Made by a program: the position numbers and the translations under genes
Notes under the pieces: generated by a model
What the model was told of the DNA's origin: nothing
What the model saw: only the letters and a program-made list of their open reading frames with translations
Databases searched by the model: none
Assembly (NCBI GenBank): GCA_025677825.1
Contig: JAIXMO010000049.1
Span: forward strand, 162,513-226,512
Reading direction: 5' to 3'
Length of the DNA stretch: 64,000 nucleotides
Source of the DNA: Helicostylum pulchrum
Taxonomy: Eukaryota; Mucoromycota; Mucoromycetes; Mucorales; Mucoraceae
Shown here: one piece after another, positions 12,815 through 25,135 of the stretch
How positions within the stretch are numbered: the first letter of the stretch is position 1
How the letters are laid out: each line of letters opens with the position of its first letter

Positions 12815-13530
12815 TTTTTTATTAGTTTAAGTATAAAGAGGGAAAAAAAAGGAAACACAAAAGAACTTACTTAGTATCTTACGTCAGGTTTCAGCGACAG
12901 TCACGTTAAGCTCAACTCCATGATTTATCAGTTACAGTTTTTTTTTATGAGAAACTAAAAGACGAAACAAAATGAAACAAAGGAATGATACGAGCATTAA
13001 TCGATGATAACGCTAGTATTAAAAGTGGATACATACTTTGGTTACAAAAACAGGAAATCGATAAAAAACATGAATTTAATCACTTGTTCCTGGCAGTTTG
13101 AATGACTTTTTTTTTTGTAGGGAAGCAATCGGAGATTGCTTCAGTTAATTTATTTATACACGTCGCAGGGACGGTTTTTAGGTTGTTCACAAGCAAAAAT
13201 AAAAATAATATTCTTTTTTTTATTTTTTGTTTATTTCCATAAATGGAACTTAATCGATTTTTATTGGATGTTGCTAGATCTCATTTTTTAAAGATCAAAA
13301 AGCAAGAATACCCAACTATACCTCAGGTATAGTTGAAAAAAATGGACTTTACCTAAGAAAATTTGAAATTCGGAAGATTTTTTTTTGCGATTCGATGCGA
13401 TCCAATGCGATCTGGGGTGGGGATACTGGATTTCCCAGTAATTTTGGGACTTACTCTGGACTAATAAATCATCTGACCTCTTATAAACATATTGTCAAAA
13501 TCTTTTTTACAATTTCTCTCTTGAGTTAGT
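12815..13530. other. Intergenic, no gene seen
   Basis: About 0.7 kb upstream of the UBX gene start. AT-rich, with GATGCGATCCAATGCGATC at about 13396-13414, a short imperfect direct repeat. Presumed promoter of the UBX gene. Confidence 0.45.
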
Positions 13531-14077
13531 ATGGAAAAATATACCTCTGTAAGTGTTTTTAACAAGTTTAAATATAATTTTCCACTCATTTATTTTCACA
13601 GATGAATACATTATCAGCTAGCAATAATGATAATAAAAAAGTTATGGACGTAAAGTCTTCAATTATTGGAATAGGATGGAAACCTCAATATCTTTCAAAT
13701 TTAGAAGAAACTCGTTCATGACGTTCATGTTATTGTCACTCACACATATTCATTTATAAGATATATATTTATTCAAGAGCCTAATCTTAATCTGGAAGAA
13801 TATGCAGTTCAAAGTTTTATAAAGAAGTATTCTTATCACTTTTGGATGTACAAATCTCAAATGTTTAAAGTCACAAACAATTACTGAAGATGTTCAAAAA
13901 TTTAATAACTATAGATTATGGAACAGGGACCTTGCTGCCGTTCTTAATTTTAGAAACATTGTTTTTAGCTTACGAGCCACATCGCAAAAACCAGCAAGTT
14001 TTTCCAGAAGCCAAATCTCGTTAAAGAGAAAAACTTCAGATCAGATTGGATTGGAAAAAAAACCGCGTCTTCAATAA
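13531..14077 (+). pseudogene. Decayed mobile-element remnant with possible Fanzor/TnpB-like C-terminal end
   Basis: Two pieces are visible. At 13531-13721 a spliced small ORF (13531-13548, 13602-13721, intron GTAAGT..TTCACAG) encodes 45 aa starting MEKYTS|MNTLSAS and ending at a stop. At 13844-14077 a frame without its own start reads GCTNLKC, then YRLWNRDLAAVLNFRNIVF, then a basic tail ending KKPRLQ. The W-N-R-D-x-x-A-x-x-N pattern after a Cys motif is like the RuvC-III/zinc-ribbon end of TnpB/Fanzor nucleases. Stops and frameshifts lie between the pieces. The small first ORF may be a separate live gene, and the link between the two is inferred from proximity only. Confidence 0.45.
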
Positions 14078-14188
14078 TTTTCCTCCAAAGTTATCGCTTT
14101 GGATAATCAAGATACAGGTAAAACCTTAAAATGACTTTAAGAGTCGCATTATTAATTAACTTTTTTCAAACTTCATTTTATTAATATT

Positions 14189-14244
14189 TAAACTTTGCTC
14201 CATTAACTTTCCATTAATTTTTAAACTTCGTTCCATTAACTTTC
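14189..14244 (+). repeat. Short direct repeat
   Basis: Two near-identical 23-nt units, TAAACTTTGCTCCATTAAC.. at 14189 and TAAACTTCGTTCCATTAAC.. at 14222, with weaker copies of CCATTAA nearby. They sit between the element remnant and the aminopeptidase gene. Confidence 0.55.
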
Positions 14245-14369
14245 AACTTTTATCCCATTAATTTCCCAAAAATAGTGGGAAACCCTGTATTCCGGTACAA
14301 ATTCTTCCCGAACCCCTCCAGTTTATAGATCCTCTTTTGAAGAAAACCTACTTTAAGTGAAAAAAAAAA

Positions 14370-15716
14370 ATGAATTTCATTAAAGGACTTGCCAGTTCCA
14401 ATAGAACCACATGTTCAAAATATTTCCATACAACCTCACATGCTTTAGCACGCCGCCCTTTCACACCAGGAAAAATAATAAACCGCTGGGGTACATATAA
14501 AAGGCTTGCTCCTACTTCATTAGCTAATGTTGACGTTCGTCAGATGCTCCGTCGCCATGTACCTAGTCACATCTTACGACCTCCTTATGCAGACACAGGT
14601 GTTTCTTCTAGCTGGGAACCAGAGGTCCCTGTTAACTCGGACCAAGACGTCATTGGCATGAGAGAAGCAGGAAAACTTGCCAAAGAGATCTTGACGTTGG
14701 GTTCTACCCTTTGCAAAGTAAAACCCTTTTTTTTATTAAAAAACTGCAAAAACTAAACTTTTTAATTTAGCCAGGAGTAACAACAAATGATATAGATAAA
14801 GTAATTCATGAAGCCATTATTGCAAAAAATGCATACCCTTCACCTTTAAACTATATGGGTTTTCCTAAAAGTGTATGCACATCCATTAATAATGTCATTG
14901 CGCATGGTATACCCGATGATAGACCATTACAAGACGGAGATATGATTAATGTTGATGTTACTGTAAGTTTTTTTTTATAAAAAAAAGACCATAATCTAAT
15001 ATTTAACTTAGGTTTATTTAAATGGCTACCATGGGGATACATCAGCTACATTTATGGTGGGTAACGTCGATGAAAAAGGTATAGCATTGATAGAGTGTAC
15101 AAAAGAAACTTTGGAGAAATCCATTGCCATTTGTGGTCCTGGCGTACCAAATAAGGAAATCGGCCGTATTATTTGGTAAAAGAAAAAAAAAACCTTACGA
15201 TAAAAAAGTATAACTAACGTATACATATAAAAGTGAACATGCAATGAAGAATGGATTTTCAGTATCGGATGAGTTATCCGGGCACGGTATTGGAAAAGAG
15301 TTTCATAGTTTACCGTTAATATATCATCATAGTAAGGATAATTTTTTTTTATGCAGGTATTGCTTACTGATTTTTTTAATGTAGTCAATGAAGAAGAAGG
15401 CGTTATGATTTCCGGTAGTACTTTTACAATTGTAGGTTATAGAACTTCTTATATATATATATATATATATATACAAGACATATGTTGCTTACACATTTTT
15501 TTTTTTTTTTTTTTAGGAACCTATCCTTTGTCAAGGGTCAGCTACAGGTATTATGTGGCCCGATAAATGGACAATTTCAACTGTAGATGGTGGTAGAAGC
15601 GCTCAATTTGAACATACTGTAAGTTGTCAAACGTTCTAATTTCCGAAAAGCTTTTCATTAATATCTATTTGTAGCTTTTAGTAACAGAAAATGGTGTAGA
15701 GATTTTAACAGAATAG
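14370..15716 (+). CDS. Methionine aminopeptidase type I, mitochondrial (MAP1D-like)
   Basis: Seven exons give 330 aa: 14370-14717, 14771-14962, 15012-15175, 15234-15331, 15385-15431, 15517-15618, 15675-15716. The enzyme removes the initiator methionine from new proteins. All five metal ligands of the pita-bread fold are visible: Asp in INVDVT, Asp in YHGDTSATF, His in SGHGIG, Glu in TIEPILCQG and Glu in SAQFEHT. The N terminus ([20 protein letters not shown]) is basic, Ser/Thr-rich and free of acidic residues, fitting a mitochondrial presequence. The zinc-finger extension of the cytosolic enzyme is absent. The exon 4/5 junction uses TGTAG|TCAATG, giving HHINEEEGVM. Confidence 0.93.
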
Positions 15717-15969
15717 ACAAACTGACAACATTTCAGCCTTTTTTTATTACTCTTTACATAAAATAGACTTGTAGATAGACATTAATTTTATACACATGTA
15801 TATGTGTGTTAGGAATATAAATATTAAAGTGGTTGCACAAACCAAAACGACTTAATCGAGAATACACACAAAAAGAAAAAGAAAAGAATTGCATTAAATG
15901 ATTTTTTTTATTGAGTAAAAATTAAAGAGTAATAATTAAAAAGAAGAAAGATAAAATAAACACTGATTT

Positions 15970-18636
15970 TCACAAGCCAGGCTCTCCTAGCTTGCTACTA
16001 TGATAATTACGGCGAGCAAGCGTGAAGGAATCATCGTCTTCATCATCAAACTGTTCAGCGATTTTAGACTGATGGCTCCGAATATCATAATGAGGATTGG
16101 TAGGACTAGAAACAACAGGTTTATCTACAGCACGGTGTTCTTGTCCAAACTCGTCTGTAGGCGACAATCTTTGATTAAAAGTTTCAGATCGGTCTGTCTT
16201 TCCGCCTCCAGCATAAACATCTTCATCCGAAGTGAGATTATCAGCATAATCAAACTGATCATTATTATTAGCATGCCCATTCTTGTCGAGAAACCCATTA
16301 TTTTTGTAAATACCCGAGGATGTGGCATTGTCAGTGTAATCAGTAGTACCTTCTTGCGAATGAAGAGTATCCTTCTTTGCTTGTGTGTTTAAAGTAGGAG
16401 CATACTTAGTAGCATAATTTGATTCATCTAAACTCTTGTCTTGACTTTCGTATCTTTCAGACTTGAGACCAGAAGAATAATTACCGGTTTGATTATCTGA
16501 TGCATAATCACCATTACCTGTTTGGATACCTGAAGTGTTGTTACCCGTTTGGTTAACTGAAGTATAGTTGCCCGTTTGGCTACCGGAAGCATAATCACCA
16601 CCACCTTGAGTACCTAAATTAGCAGCAGCAGCAGTAGTAGTAGTAGTACTTTGACCAGCTGCAGTAATATTAGCCAACTGGTTATCACCCGTAATAGTAT
16701 TAGAACGAGCAGGTAGAGCACGTTCTTGTTTTTGCTGATCAAGACTAGTATTTTCTTGTCTGTGATTACGTTGATTATTATTACTGGTGCTATCTTGAAT
16801 ATAAGCGCGTTCTTGTTGTTGACCCGTATTTACTTGTTCACCATTACCCAACTGTCTATTTTGAGACTGAGGAGGTCCTTCAATAGCACGACGTTCTTGT
16901 CCAGATTCAATTGGTAAGACACTTGAAGGTAAAGGAGGAAGATCCCGATGAATAGGGGTTGCCGTATAGTTGGACTCGGTATTTTCCAAAAGGGGAACCA
17001 CCTTGAATTCTTCTGTGATACCATAGAGATAGGAATACCAAGCTTGGTTATCTCCTCGTGTCGGTGCTCGGAAGATGTAACTGCTAGTTCCCAGATTAAC
17101 CTTTTTATCCTTATTGCAATTGATTTCAAATGTATCTCCGTTACTAGCAACAGTAGAGTTTGGTACAAAAATGCTATAGGATGGACGTAATGGGTTTGTT
17201 TGGAAATGCTTTGGTGTCTTGTACCCATGAAGGAAACCAGCTATACAAAAATAAAATAAAAAATGTATCAGTTTATTTTACGAAACTGAAACATGAAACT
17301 ACTAGACTATATACATGTATATATATCTTACCTGGTGTTAAAATACAAATGCCTTCAGTCCAACTTTTAGTAATACCAGTCTTTAATTGTAAAGGACCAA
17401 TCTTGGAAGCTCTTACGAATCTACTCTTTTGATTAGGATACTCAACCGAGTCTTCAGTCTTGTAAACCGAATTTTCCATGACTAAATTGTACTTGTTACG
17501 TTGAACGAAATTATTCCACTCTGTAGCAGGTCTCAGTTGTCTGAAAGTCTCAGTTACATTACCAATAAAATCTTCGTCTTCAATTTTGTTGTCGATACGA
17601 TAATCATGATAGTTTTGTAAAATGTGTCTAATATTTTCAATTACTTTTTGTTCAAAGATGGCAGTTTCTTGCTGCAAATTCAAGATGTTGTCGTGCAGTC
17701 TATTTTCATGATCACAGAGGTCGCGAATAGCGTGAATAATACTCAAGTTTAACAAGAATGGATCTTCATACTGATTAGCAGCATTTGGAGAACGTTGATC
17801 AGCTTCAATTGTCTTATCCAATTGAGTAATTAATCGGTTAACATGAATACGACTATCATAGATAAAATTACTCTTTAAGGACTTGTCTTTTTGGATTTGC
17901 AAAATCATGGTCTTGATATCAGACTTGATAGCACGTAAAGAAGGGATAACAGCACCTTGAATGTAAGCAGCGGATTCATGATGTAAAATACCGTGTTGCA
18001 TAGTATAATCACGAAGAGCAGCCCATACATCTTGAATTCCACCATTTTCAAGAAACTGACCATTGGAATTCTTGAAAGGTAATTCGATTTCCTTACTAGC
18101 ACCTACCAAACCCTTGGAAGTTCTAGTTTCGACCAAGACAATTTTTTTGAATAAGGATACCTAAAATTAAAATAAGTAAATACACAAATAAAAAAACTCT
18201 AAATGTTTTTAAATACCAGGTTTTTAATTGCTAATCTCCAAGATTCTAATCTTGTGGTTAACAAATCAACAGGGTTAATACCACCGTCCATACGCTGAAT
18301 TAGCTTTTGAGTCTTTGATTCACGAGCTGTACGAATAACAGCAGCCTTTGAAGGTGTAGAGGAAAATACTGGAGGTGGTTCTGCATTAGAAGATAATTGA
18401 AGTTTGGACGTACGATCAGTCCAAGGAATACCTTGCTTTGAGATACTAGTCTTTTGTCGACTGACATTATTATCCATAGCGGGAACCAACTGGTTATTTT
18501 CACTATTTCTCCAATCTGCTGGAGGTAAAGATTTTTGACCAGGCATCATTGGCTTATCACCAGTAACTTGAATTTGAGGCATAGACATACCATGAGGTAG
18601 ATGAGGTAATACCGATGATGTTTGTTTTCTACCCAT
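15970..18636 (-). CDS. SLM1/SLM2-like PH-domain protein (BAR-like domain plus PH), TORC2 effector
   Basis: Three exons give 839 aa: 18636-18217, 18160-17332, 17240-15970. Residues 1-110 are low-complexity. About 120-390 is a helical region (DLLTTRLESWRLAIKNL, then VWAALRDYTMQHGILHHESA, then ENRLHDNILNLQQETAIFEQ) resembling the BAR/F-BAR part of fungal Slm proteins. About 395-500 is a PH domain (SWTEGICILTPAGFLHGYKT, then TFEINCNKD, then DNQAWYSYLYGITEEF). The rest is a long disordered tail with tandem GNYxSxxQTGN-type repeats at about 16450-16590. Slm proteins bind PI(4,5)P2 at the plasma membrane and carry TORC2 signals. An in-frame ATG at 18732 would add a hydrophobic stretch. I prefer 18636 because that stretch looks like AT-rich leader. 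Confidence 0.85.
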
Positions 18637-18926
18637 ATTAGTGTAACAAACAAGAAGAAAAAAGATAATAAACAAAGAGATACGAAAAAAAATGTTATAT
18701 GTTGTCTGGAAAAAACTTTTCTTCTTCGTCATTAATTCATCACAATCAATAAAACACGGAAAATTAATATATGAGACCCATCTAGTGTTTTATATAAAAA
18801 AAAAAAAATGACAACAAATTGAGATTTGATCTGACAGCAAATGATTACATATATATATAAAGAGAAGTAAAAGTCTTTTTATATTTTACATTTATTTAAT
18901 AGTTTTATCTCTTTATAATAATAAAA

Positions 18927-19916
18927 ATGACTACTGGCTTTGACGAAGATTTACCTTCTGATGTATATGAATTCAATGAGATCAGAAAGAATATGGATTG
19001 GGAAAAGTCCGGTATTGCTTCACTTTTGAAACCTGCACCAGTGTCTCAACATTTACCTGGTTTTGACCATAAAGGTAAACCATGTTTCAAGCCATATGTT
19101 GGATCTGGTAAATTGCAAGGCAAGTATGCATTAATCACGGGAGCAGACAGTGGCATTGGCCGATCTATTGCTACATTATATGCATTAGAAGGTGTTGCTG
19201 GTATTACCATTGTATATCGTGACGAACGAGAAGATGCTGACGCCATGTATACTAAAACGACTATCGAAGCTCAAAGTAACTGTAAAATTAACTTGATTGC
19301 GCGCGATGTTGGTTATGAAACAACCTGTCAGGAGATTCTTGACTCACACTTGAACACTTTTGGTCGATTGGATATTCTTGTAAACAATGCCGCAGAACAA
19401 CATAAAGTGACCAGAATAGAAGATTTAGATTGTGATACGGTGGAGCGTACTTTCCGTACTAATGGTAATAAATAAAAATTAATAATACTAGTACCAACTG
19501 TTTTTTTTTTAGTATTTGGCCCTATCTTTATGACCAAATTAGCTTGTAAACATCTTGTAGCAGGTGGTGTTATTATCAACACAGCTTCTATTGCAGCTTA
19601 CCGTGGTATGGATGTACTTGTAGACTATTCGGCTAGTAAGGGTGCTGTTGTTTCATTTACGCGTGCACTCTCTCAGCAGTTGGCACCTCGTCGTATTCGT
19701 GTCAATGCAGTTGCTCCTGGACCTGTTTGGACACCTTTAATTCCAAATACATTTACAAGAGAAGAAATTCAAAACTTTGGTTCTTTCCCTCCATTCAAGC
19801 GTCCTGCTCAACCTTGTGAAATTGCTGCTTCCTTTGTATTCTTGGCTTCTGATGATTCTTCTTTTATTACTGGTCAAACACTTCATCCAAATGGTGGAAC
19901 TGTTATCAACGCTTAA
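18927..19916 (+). CDS. Short-chain dehydrogenase/reductase (YhdF/YdaD-type)
   Basis: Two exons, 18927-19464 and 19513-19916, give 313 aa. The Rossmann NAD(P) motif is TGADSGIG at residues 71-78. NNAAE is at about 153-157, the catalytic Ser is in INTAS (about 205), and YSASK gives Tyr218/Lys222. The C-terminal FITGQTLHPNGG is the usual end of classical SDRs. The roughly 50-residue N-terminal extension (LPGFDHKGKPCFKPYVGSGK) is typical of the bacterial/plant/fungal group related to glucose/ribitol dehydrogenases and YhdF. The substrate cannot be told from sequence. No targeting signal is obvious. Confidence 0.92.
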
Positions 19917-20068
19917 AAATAAAAATAAAATTAAGGAGAAAGGGGGGTAATTATCCTTTTTAAGATTTTTTTTTCTCTCCTTAAATTAAGGGGTAATAGT
20001 AGTAAACCAGATTATTATTTATTTATTGTAACCTCGTGTGTGCAAGTGTGTTTGTATGTGTGTATGTA

Positions 20069-20099
<31 letters not shown>

Positions 20100-20272
20100 G
20101 TGTGTGTGCGAGTGTGTTTAAATAAAAGGCAGAAAGGAGATCTTCTTTTTTGTCCTATTTATTAGATTTTTTCATTTTATCTCCCCCTCTTTTTCTTTTT
20201 TCTTTTTTTTTTCTTTTTTTTTCTTTTTACACTTTCTTCTTTATAAACTTTTTATTATTATTATTGGTTACT
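19917..20272. repeat. Intergenic with (TG)n/(TA)n microsatellite and pyrimidine leader
   Basis: A mixed TGTG/TATA microsatellite spans about 20035-20118, followed by a C/T-rich leader up to the Vts1 ATG at 20273. No coding frame. Confidence 0.7.
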
Positions 20273-21985
20273 ATGGCAACTACACACGATGTTCATAGAG
20301 TAATGGAAGAGAATTTGTTTGGTGCATTTCAAAGACAGCCATCGTTTGGTTCAAATCATTCATTTCGTTCACTGACAGCTTCAGATCTTGTAAGTTTACC
20401 AACACAACGGATCAATAACGGTATGCCATTACAATACAAGTGTAGACCATCATCTGATATATTACAAGCACCTACTATGCGTGATAAGGATTCACCCGAA
20501 GCAGAAGCAATTGATAGATGGTTTGAAAATATTCAAAGATATGAACAAATGCTTGAGGAGGTTGCAGCTGCTAGTTTAGACCAAGGTTTTAAAGACGAAC
20601 TGCATAAGATAAATCAATGGCTTCGCTGTAGATCAGACGCTGAGCGTACTGCTACTTTATATACCATTGTTCAAAATGCTTCTCAAATTCAAATAAGATT
20701 TCTAATTACTGTACTTCAACAATTGGCTTCAAACAAGCATGATCCGTACCCTGCTGGACAGGAAAATTGCAGCGGTAAATATATATTTTTTTAAGGAGAA
20801 AATTTTAAGTTTGTAACTAATTTATTATTAGTATTTTCGAACCCAAACAAGTTTACCAGTCATTCAGTTATATCGACTGAATCTGAATATGAAGCAAGAA
20901 AGATGATGTGTCCGCCTAGAACTCGTACGCCACTTGTATCATCTGCTGTAAGTGAACCAGACGATTTAAGAAGGCGTAATCGAGATCTATTTGTATCTCG
21001 ACCACTTGGATTAAGTCACCCAGGACCACTTTTGGAGAAGGCCTTGGCAGCAAGAGCTCAATTGAAAGCGATGAATAATGGTACAAGTATAGCTAATTCG
21101 ACTACTAATTCGACTAGTACTACTAGTAGTAGTACTATTAGTAATACTAATACTATAGCATCAACACTTTCTTCTTCTTCTTCAACTTCTTCAAGCACAG
21201 GTGGATTATTTTCTTCTCCACCAAGGTTACGTACATCTTGTTCAACAACAGATTTATCTTCAAAGTCATTATTCAATGATACACCAGAGTGGCCATTTCC
21301 TCTACAATCTAAAAAAGAATCTAGTTGGTCATTTGGTTCATTACAAAAGAGCAGCAAGACAAATGCAAAGAAAAAAGAAGATTTATTACCTTGGGCAATA
21401 CAAGAAGAAGTAGAAGGTTTATCTGCACTAGAACAAGCACAAGCAAGATTAAGACAAGATAAAATTATTTCTCCGCCTGTAAAACCAGTTGGTACACCCG
21501 CTTTTTTACCTCCTGTAGATGAAGATAATTCTGACGATGAAAGTGATAGTTCATCTAGTAAACCTTTGACAGGTCTAGCAAGAAGACGTAAGAGATCATC
21601 TGCTGCCCGTGCATTAAAAGACAAACTAGCTGCTGAAACTGTTGATTTTGACCTAATGAAAGGTATTATTTTTATTTTTCAATCAGCGCATTTTGTTCTA
21701 AAAATAGATGTTTAATAGATGTACAGAATTGGTTAAGAAGTCTCAGGCTACATAAATACGGTCACGCCTTTATAGGCTTAAACTGGCCTCAAGTCGTTCG
21801 TATGTCTGATCAGGATATGATAGATGCAGGCGTCAATACAATAGGTGCCAGAAGAAAGCTATTAAAAGTATTTGAAAATGTTCAACGTCACTGTAATGAA
21901 AACGTAAGTAAAAAGACGACAATAATAATAATAATAATAATGTGGCTAAACCCCAAACTCATTTAAATAGGCTATTGATTATTAA
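20273..21985 (+). CDS. VTS1: Vts1/Smaug post-transcriptional regulator (SAM-domain RNA-binding protein)
   Basis: Four exons give 510 aa: 20273-20774, 20832-21662, 21719-21903, 21971-21985. The N-terminal conserved block (ASLDQGFKDELHKINQWLR, then SQIQIRFLITVLQQLA) matches fungal Vts1. The middle is Ser/Thr-rich and low-complexity. The C terminus is a SAM domain (DVQNWLRSLRLHKYGHAF, then MSDQDMIDAGVNTIGARRK) of the Smaug type, which binds CNGG stem-loops in mRNAs and recruits deadenylases. The last exon encodes only AIDY before the stop. Reading through the last intron instead would add a different 16-residue tail after ENV. An in-frame upstream ATG at 20150 would add a phenylalanine-rich leader and is rejected. 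Confidence 0.93.
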
Positions 21986-22140
21986 AAATATGTATATCCC
22001 CATACGTATAATTTATTAATAAATTATTTGAAGCCTCATTTTGTACTACACTAAAAAAAAGACCCTTTTTTATAAAAAAAAAGATTTTTTTGTTCCTCTT
22101 CTTTCTTCATCTCATATACATATACATATATACACACAGC

Positions 22141-22998
22141 ATGTTGGTTAAAAGTATTTCTTTAATTTTACTAGTTGTTGCTGCTTCTTCTTCTACATTA
22201 GCATGTGAGATGGACTGTCGTCGAGGTGTTTCTAAGAACTTTGCACACTTTTACGCTCCAGTTATTCAAGACAGTGTGGGCAACTTGCACTCTCAATTAT
22301 CAAAGGCCGTTGCCAAGGTTACAGTTCCCTCTGTTATCACTGACCAAATTGACAAGACCGAGTTACTAGATGATATTGAAGAATCCATAGATACCAGTTT
22401 AAATAAATTTGTTGCTATGGCAACCTCAGAATCCAAGTTGGCTGAAGGGTTTTATCAAGTAACATTTAATGAAGAACTTCCTTATAAAGGTGACTGTAAT
22501 AACCCAAGAAGATTAACAAGAAAGATGCCACCACCTAATGAATCTTGGACTATGGATGAATGTAAGTTCGTAATTAAAAAAAAATTAGGGATAAATTAAT
22601 TAATAACTATAATTATTCAAGGTCGTAAAATGGATTATCGTTGTGGTAACCCACCTTCTATTTGCTACTTTTTAGAAGATGTCAAGGCACGTTGTATAGG
22701 TCGTATGCGTCGTCAATTAACAGAATACGCATCTTTTGATAATGGTGCTCTTGTTAAGAGTCTTGTGCGAGATACTAGAAAATCCATTTATAGTACATTT
22801 GGTAACAATGGTGTAGGAAAATTAAGTGAAAATAACCAAGTTGAACTTTACATTGCAAAGCTTGTTAGTGCAACTATTCGTTCATTAGATATCTGGGTGT
22901 CAGAGGATGTTACTCAATTATGTGATAAGCCTTCTCAAAAGGAATTATGTAATAGCTGGGACCAACAAATTAAGCTTGAAATCCTCAAGTGGCCTTAG
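22141..22998 (+). CDS. Secreted cysteine-rich protein of unknown function
   Basis: Two exons, 22141-22561 and 22622-22998, give 265 aa. The start is the second in-frame ATG, because it opens directly into a clean signal peptide (MLVKSISLILLVVAASSSTLA, cleavage near residue 21). The mature part has about nine cysteines (CEMDC, GDCNN, MDEC, YRCGNPPSIC, ARC, LCDK, LCNS), consistent with disulphides in an extracellular or cell-wall protein. No enzyme motif is seen. It looks like a lineage-specific secreted protein; no function is claimed. Confidence 0.82.
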
Positions 22999-23047
22999 AC
23001 ATAATAATAACAATAATAATAATAATAATAAATCTCTTTTTTATTGG

Positions 23048-23869
23048 TTACAACAACTTCTTTTCCCATATTTTAGCTAGTAATTTTATTTGCTCAATCT
23101 CACAAATCCCTTCAGTGTTATTATCATCCAATATTTCCAACACAGCTCTCGATATTTCTGTATCTGATAACGGTCTGTCTGTAAAATATTTCGCGCTAGT
23201 GGGAATATATGATGTGAGAGGTTTTAAAATAGCGGAACCGATAATTAATCCCAACGCCAATGGAAGCATTAACTGACGACGATGATACGAATAAATAAGG
23301 CCTGATTTTTTTTAAAAAGACGTTAATTAAGTTTGATATGTAATTGTATATTATTGTTCAAAAGTAGTACCTGGTCGTAAAACTACTAGACGGATTTTTT
23401 CCTTGAATTCTTTATTTCCTAATAACAATTCCTCTGCTTCGCGTTTACTTTGAATATATCTTTCATTTAATAAATATCTTGGTGGTGCATTTCCAGCTGA
23501 AAAGTAAACCAAGCATCGTCGGTGAATCCCATCATATTTAGACGCCATAATATTCGCTACATTGACTACCGTATCACGATTCATTCTCTCATACGTACCA
23601 TTGCTACCATATTTACTTTGTTCAATTAATGTACCAACTGTATGAACCACGTTGGGATTAGAATCGAATGATTTTCGGAGTGTGTTGGGTTCCAGCGCAT
23701 CCGCTTGAACGTAACTTACTCCTGGTACAGATTTGTATCGACCAGCAGTACGTGAAATAGCATATATATGGTTGTTATGGTAACTAGATAATTGTTGATT
23801 CTTTTGTGATTCTCTGATAATCGACGATCCCACCAATCCAGTACCTCCAATAATTATCAAACTTGACAT
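23048..23869 (-). CDS. Mitochondrial NDUFA9/COQ11-like NAD(P)-binding protein
   Basis: Two exons, 23869-23371 and 23301-23048, give 250 aa. The N-terminal Rossmann motif GGTGLVG is at residues 8-14. An atypical SDR core follows: SYVQADALEPNTLRKSF, VVHTVGTLIEQ, LVYFSAGN, then YIQSKREAEELLL with the YxxxK pattern. RLVVLRPGLIY is created by the splice (donor GTACTA). The last third is hydrophobic (LMLPLALGLIIGSAILKPL) and resembles the C-terminal part of yeast Coq11 (YLR290C), which acts in coenzyme Q synthesis on the mitochondrial inner membrane. The COQ11 assignment is by resemblance. Another NDUFA9-like SDR is possible. Confidence 0.75.
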
Positions 23870-24061
23870 TTTTTTTTAAAAGGAAAAAGAGAAAAAGCTA
23901 ACAATAATAAATAAAAAAAAAAGAGGGAAATATGTCTCATGACGTACAAGACAACATTATCAATTTTTGGCGGTTATTTAATTACGAAAAAAAGATTGAC
24001 AAGCAACGCAAGGGGTGGGGGTTCTTTTTTTTTTGTTATTATTACCATTAAGTTTTTACTA

Positions 24062-25045
24062 ATGAGTAACAGTAATCAACAAGGCAACTTGAAGCAGTTT
24101 TTACTTGCTGGTGCTTGTGCTGGTACAGCTGTCGATACTGCCCTCTTTCCCTTAGGTAAAAAAAAAAAAAAAAAAAAAACGTTTTTTTTTGTACCTTTTT
24201 TTTTAATAACATGTTCTTACAGACACAATCAAGACAAGATTGCAATCACAACATGGTTTTTTAGCCTCAGGTGGATTCCGTGGTATTTATTCTGGTTTAT
24301 TAACTGCTGTAATTGGAAGTGCACCCGGTGGTAAAAAAAAGAAAAAAAAAAAAAAAAATGACACACAAAAAAGCTTAAAAATTTCGACGCATTTTTAGCA
24401 TCATTATTTTTCGTTACTTATGAAGCAACAAAACGAGTACTTGGAGCGACAGTAGATCAAGGACAATACACACCGTTTATTCATATGGTAGCTGCCTCAT
24501 GTGGTGAAACTGTGGCATGTACAGTTCGAGTACCCACGGAAGTGATCAAACAACGTATGCAAACTAAACAATTCACAAAGACATCAGCAGCAGTGTCTCA
24601 TGTATTGCGTACTGAAGGTATCTTGGGTATGTATCGAGGATTTTTATCTACAGTTGCTCGTGAGATTCCATTCACCTGTATCCAATTTCCTTTATACGAA
24701 TACTTTAAGCGTACATATGCTACAATGAAGGGACGTCCTACTGAACCTATCGAAGCTGCATTTATGGGTTCATTTGCAGGTGCTGTCGCTGCTGCTACTA
24801 CAACTCCATTAGACGTCTGTAAAACTAGAATCATGTTGTCCAGTAAAAACCAAAATACCAAGCACTACGATGGTATTATTTCTACCATGAAACGTATCGC
24901 TGCTGAAGAAGGTCCTAGAGCTTTATTCTCTGGTATTGGTCCTCGTGTTATGTGGATTTCTATTGGTGGTAGTATCTTTTTAGGTGTATATGAAAAGGCC
25001 GTAAAAACTTTTGTACAGCTCCGTGTTTTAGATGAACGTTTCTAG
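24062..25045 (+). CDS. PET8: Mitochondrial S-adenosylmethionine carrier (PET8/SLC25A26-like)
   Basis: Three exons, 24062-24155, 24223-24330 and 24399-25045, give 282 aa. It has the three repeats of the mitochondrial carrier family, each with its signature: PLDTIKTRL (formed across the first intron), PTEVIKQRM and PLDVCKTRI. The order and the sequences [34 protein letters not shown] and [19 protein letters not shown] fit the SAM carrier subgroup, which imports SAM into the matrix for methylation. The length is close to yeast Pet8 (284 aa). Both introns are very rich in A/T homopolymers (A20 at 24157-24179). Confidence 0.92.
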
Positions 25046-25135
25046 TAGACGTCACAAAGCAACATATTTGTATTAAAAAAAACTTTTTGTATTATTCCCC
25101 TCTCTCTCTCTTTTTCTCTTGTAATAAAAATTATC

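Noticed and set aside
16000..16392. Plus-strand ORF of 130 codons
   Set aside because: It is antisense to the disordered tail of the SLM1-like gene and has no protein-like features.
18637..18732. Upstream in-frame ATG of the SLM1-like gene giving a hydrophobic N terminus
   Set aside because: Slm-type proteins are peripheral and lack a TM start. The stretch is AT-rich leader-like, so the start at 18636 was preferred.
20150..20272. Upstream in-frame ATG of Vts1 with a Phe-rich leader
   Set aside because: It is translated pyrimidine-rich 5' leader. The Vts1-like sequence begins after 20273.
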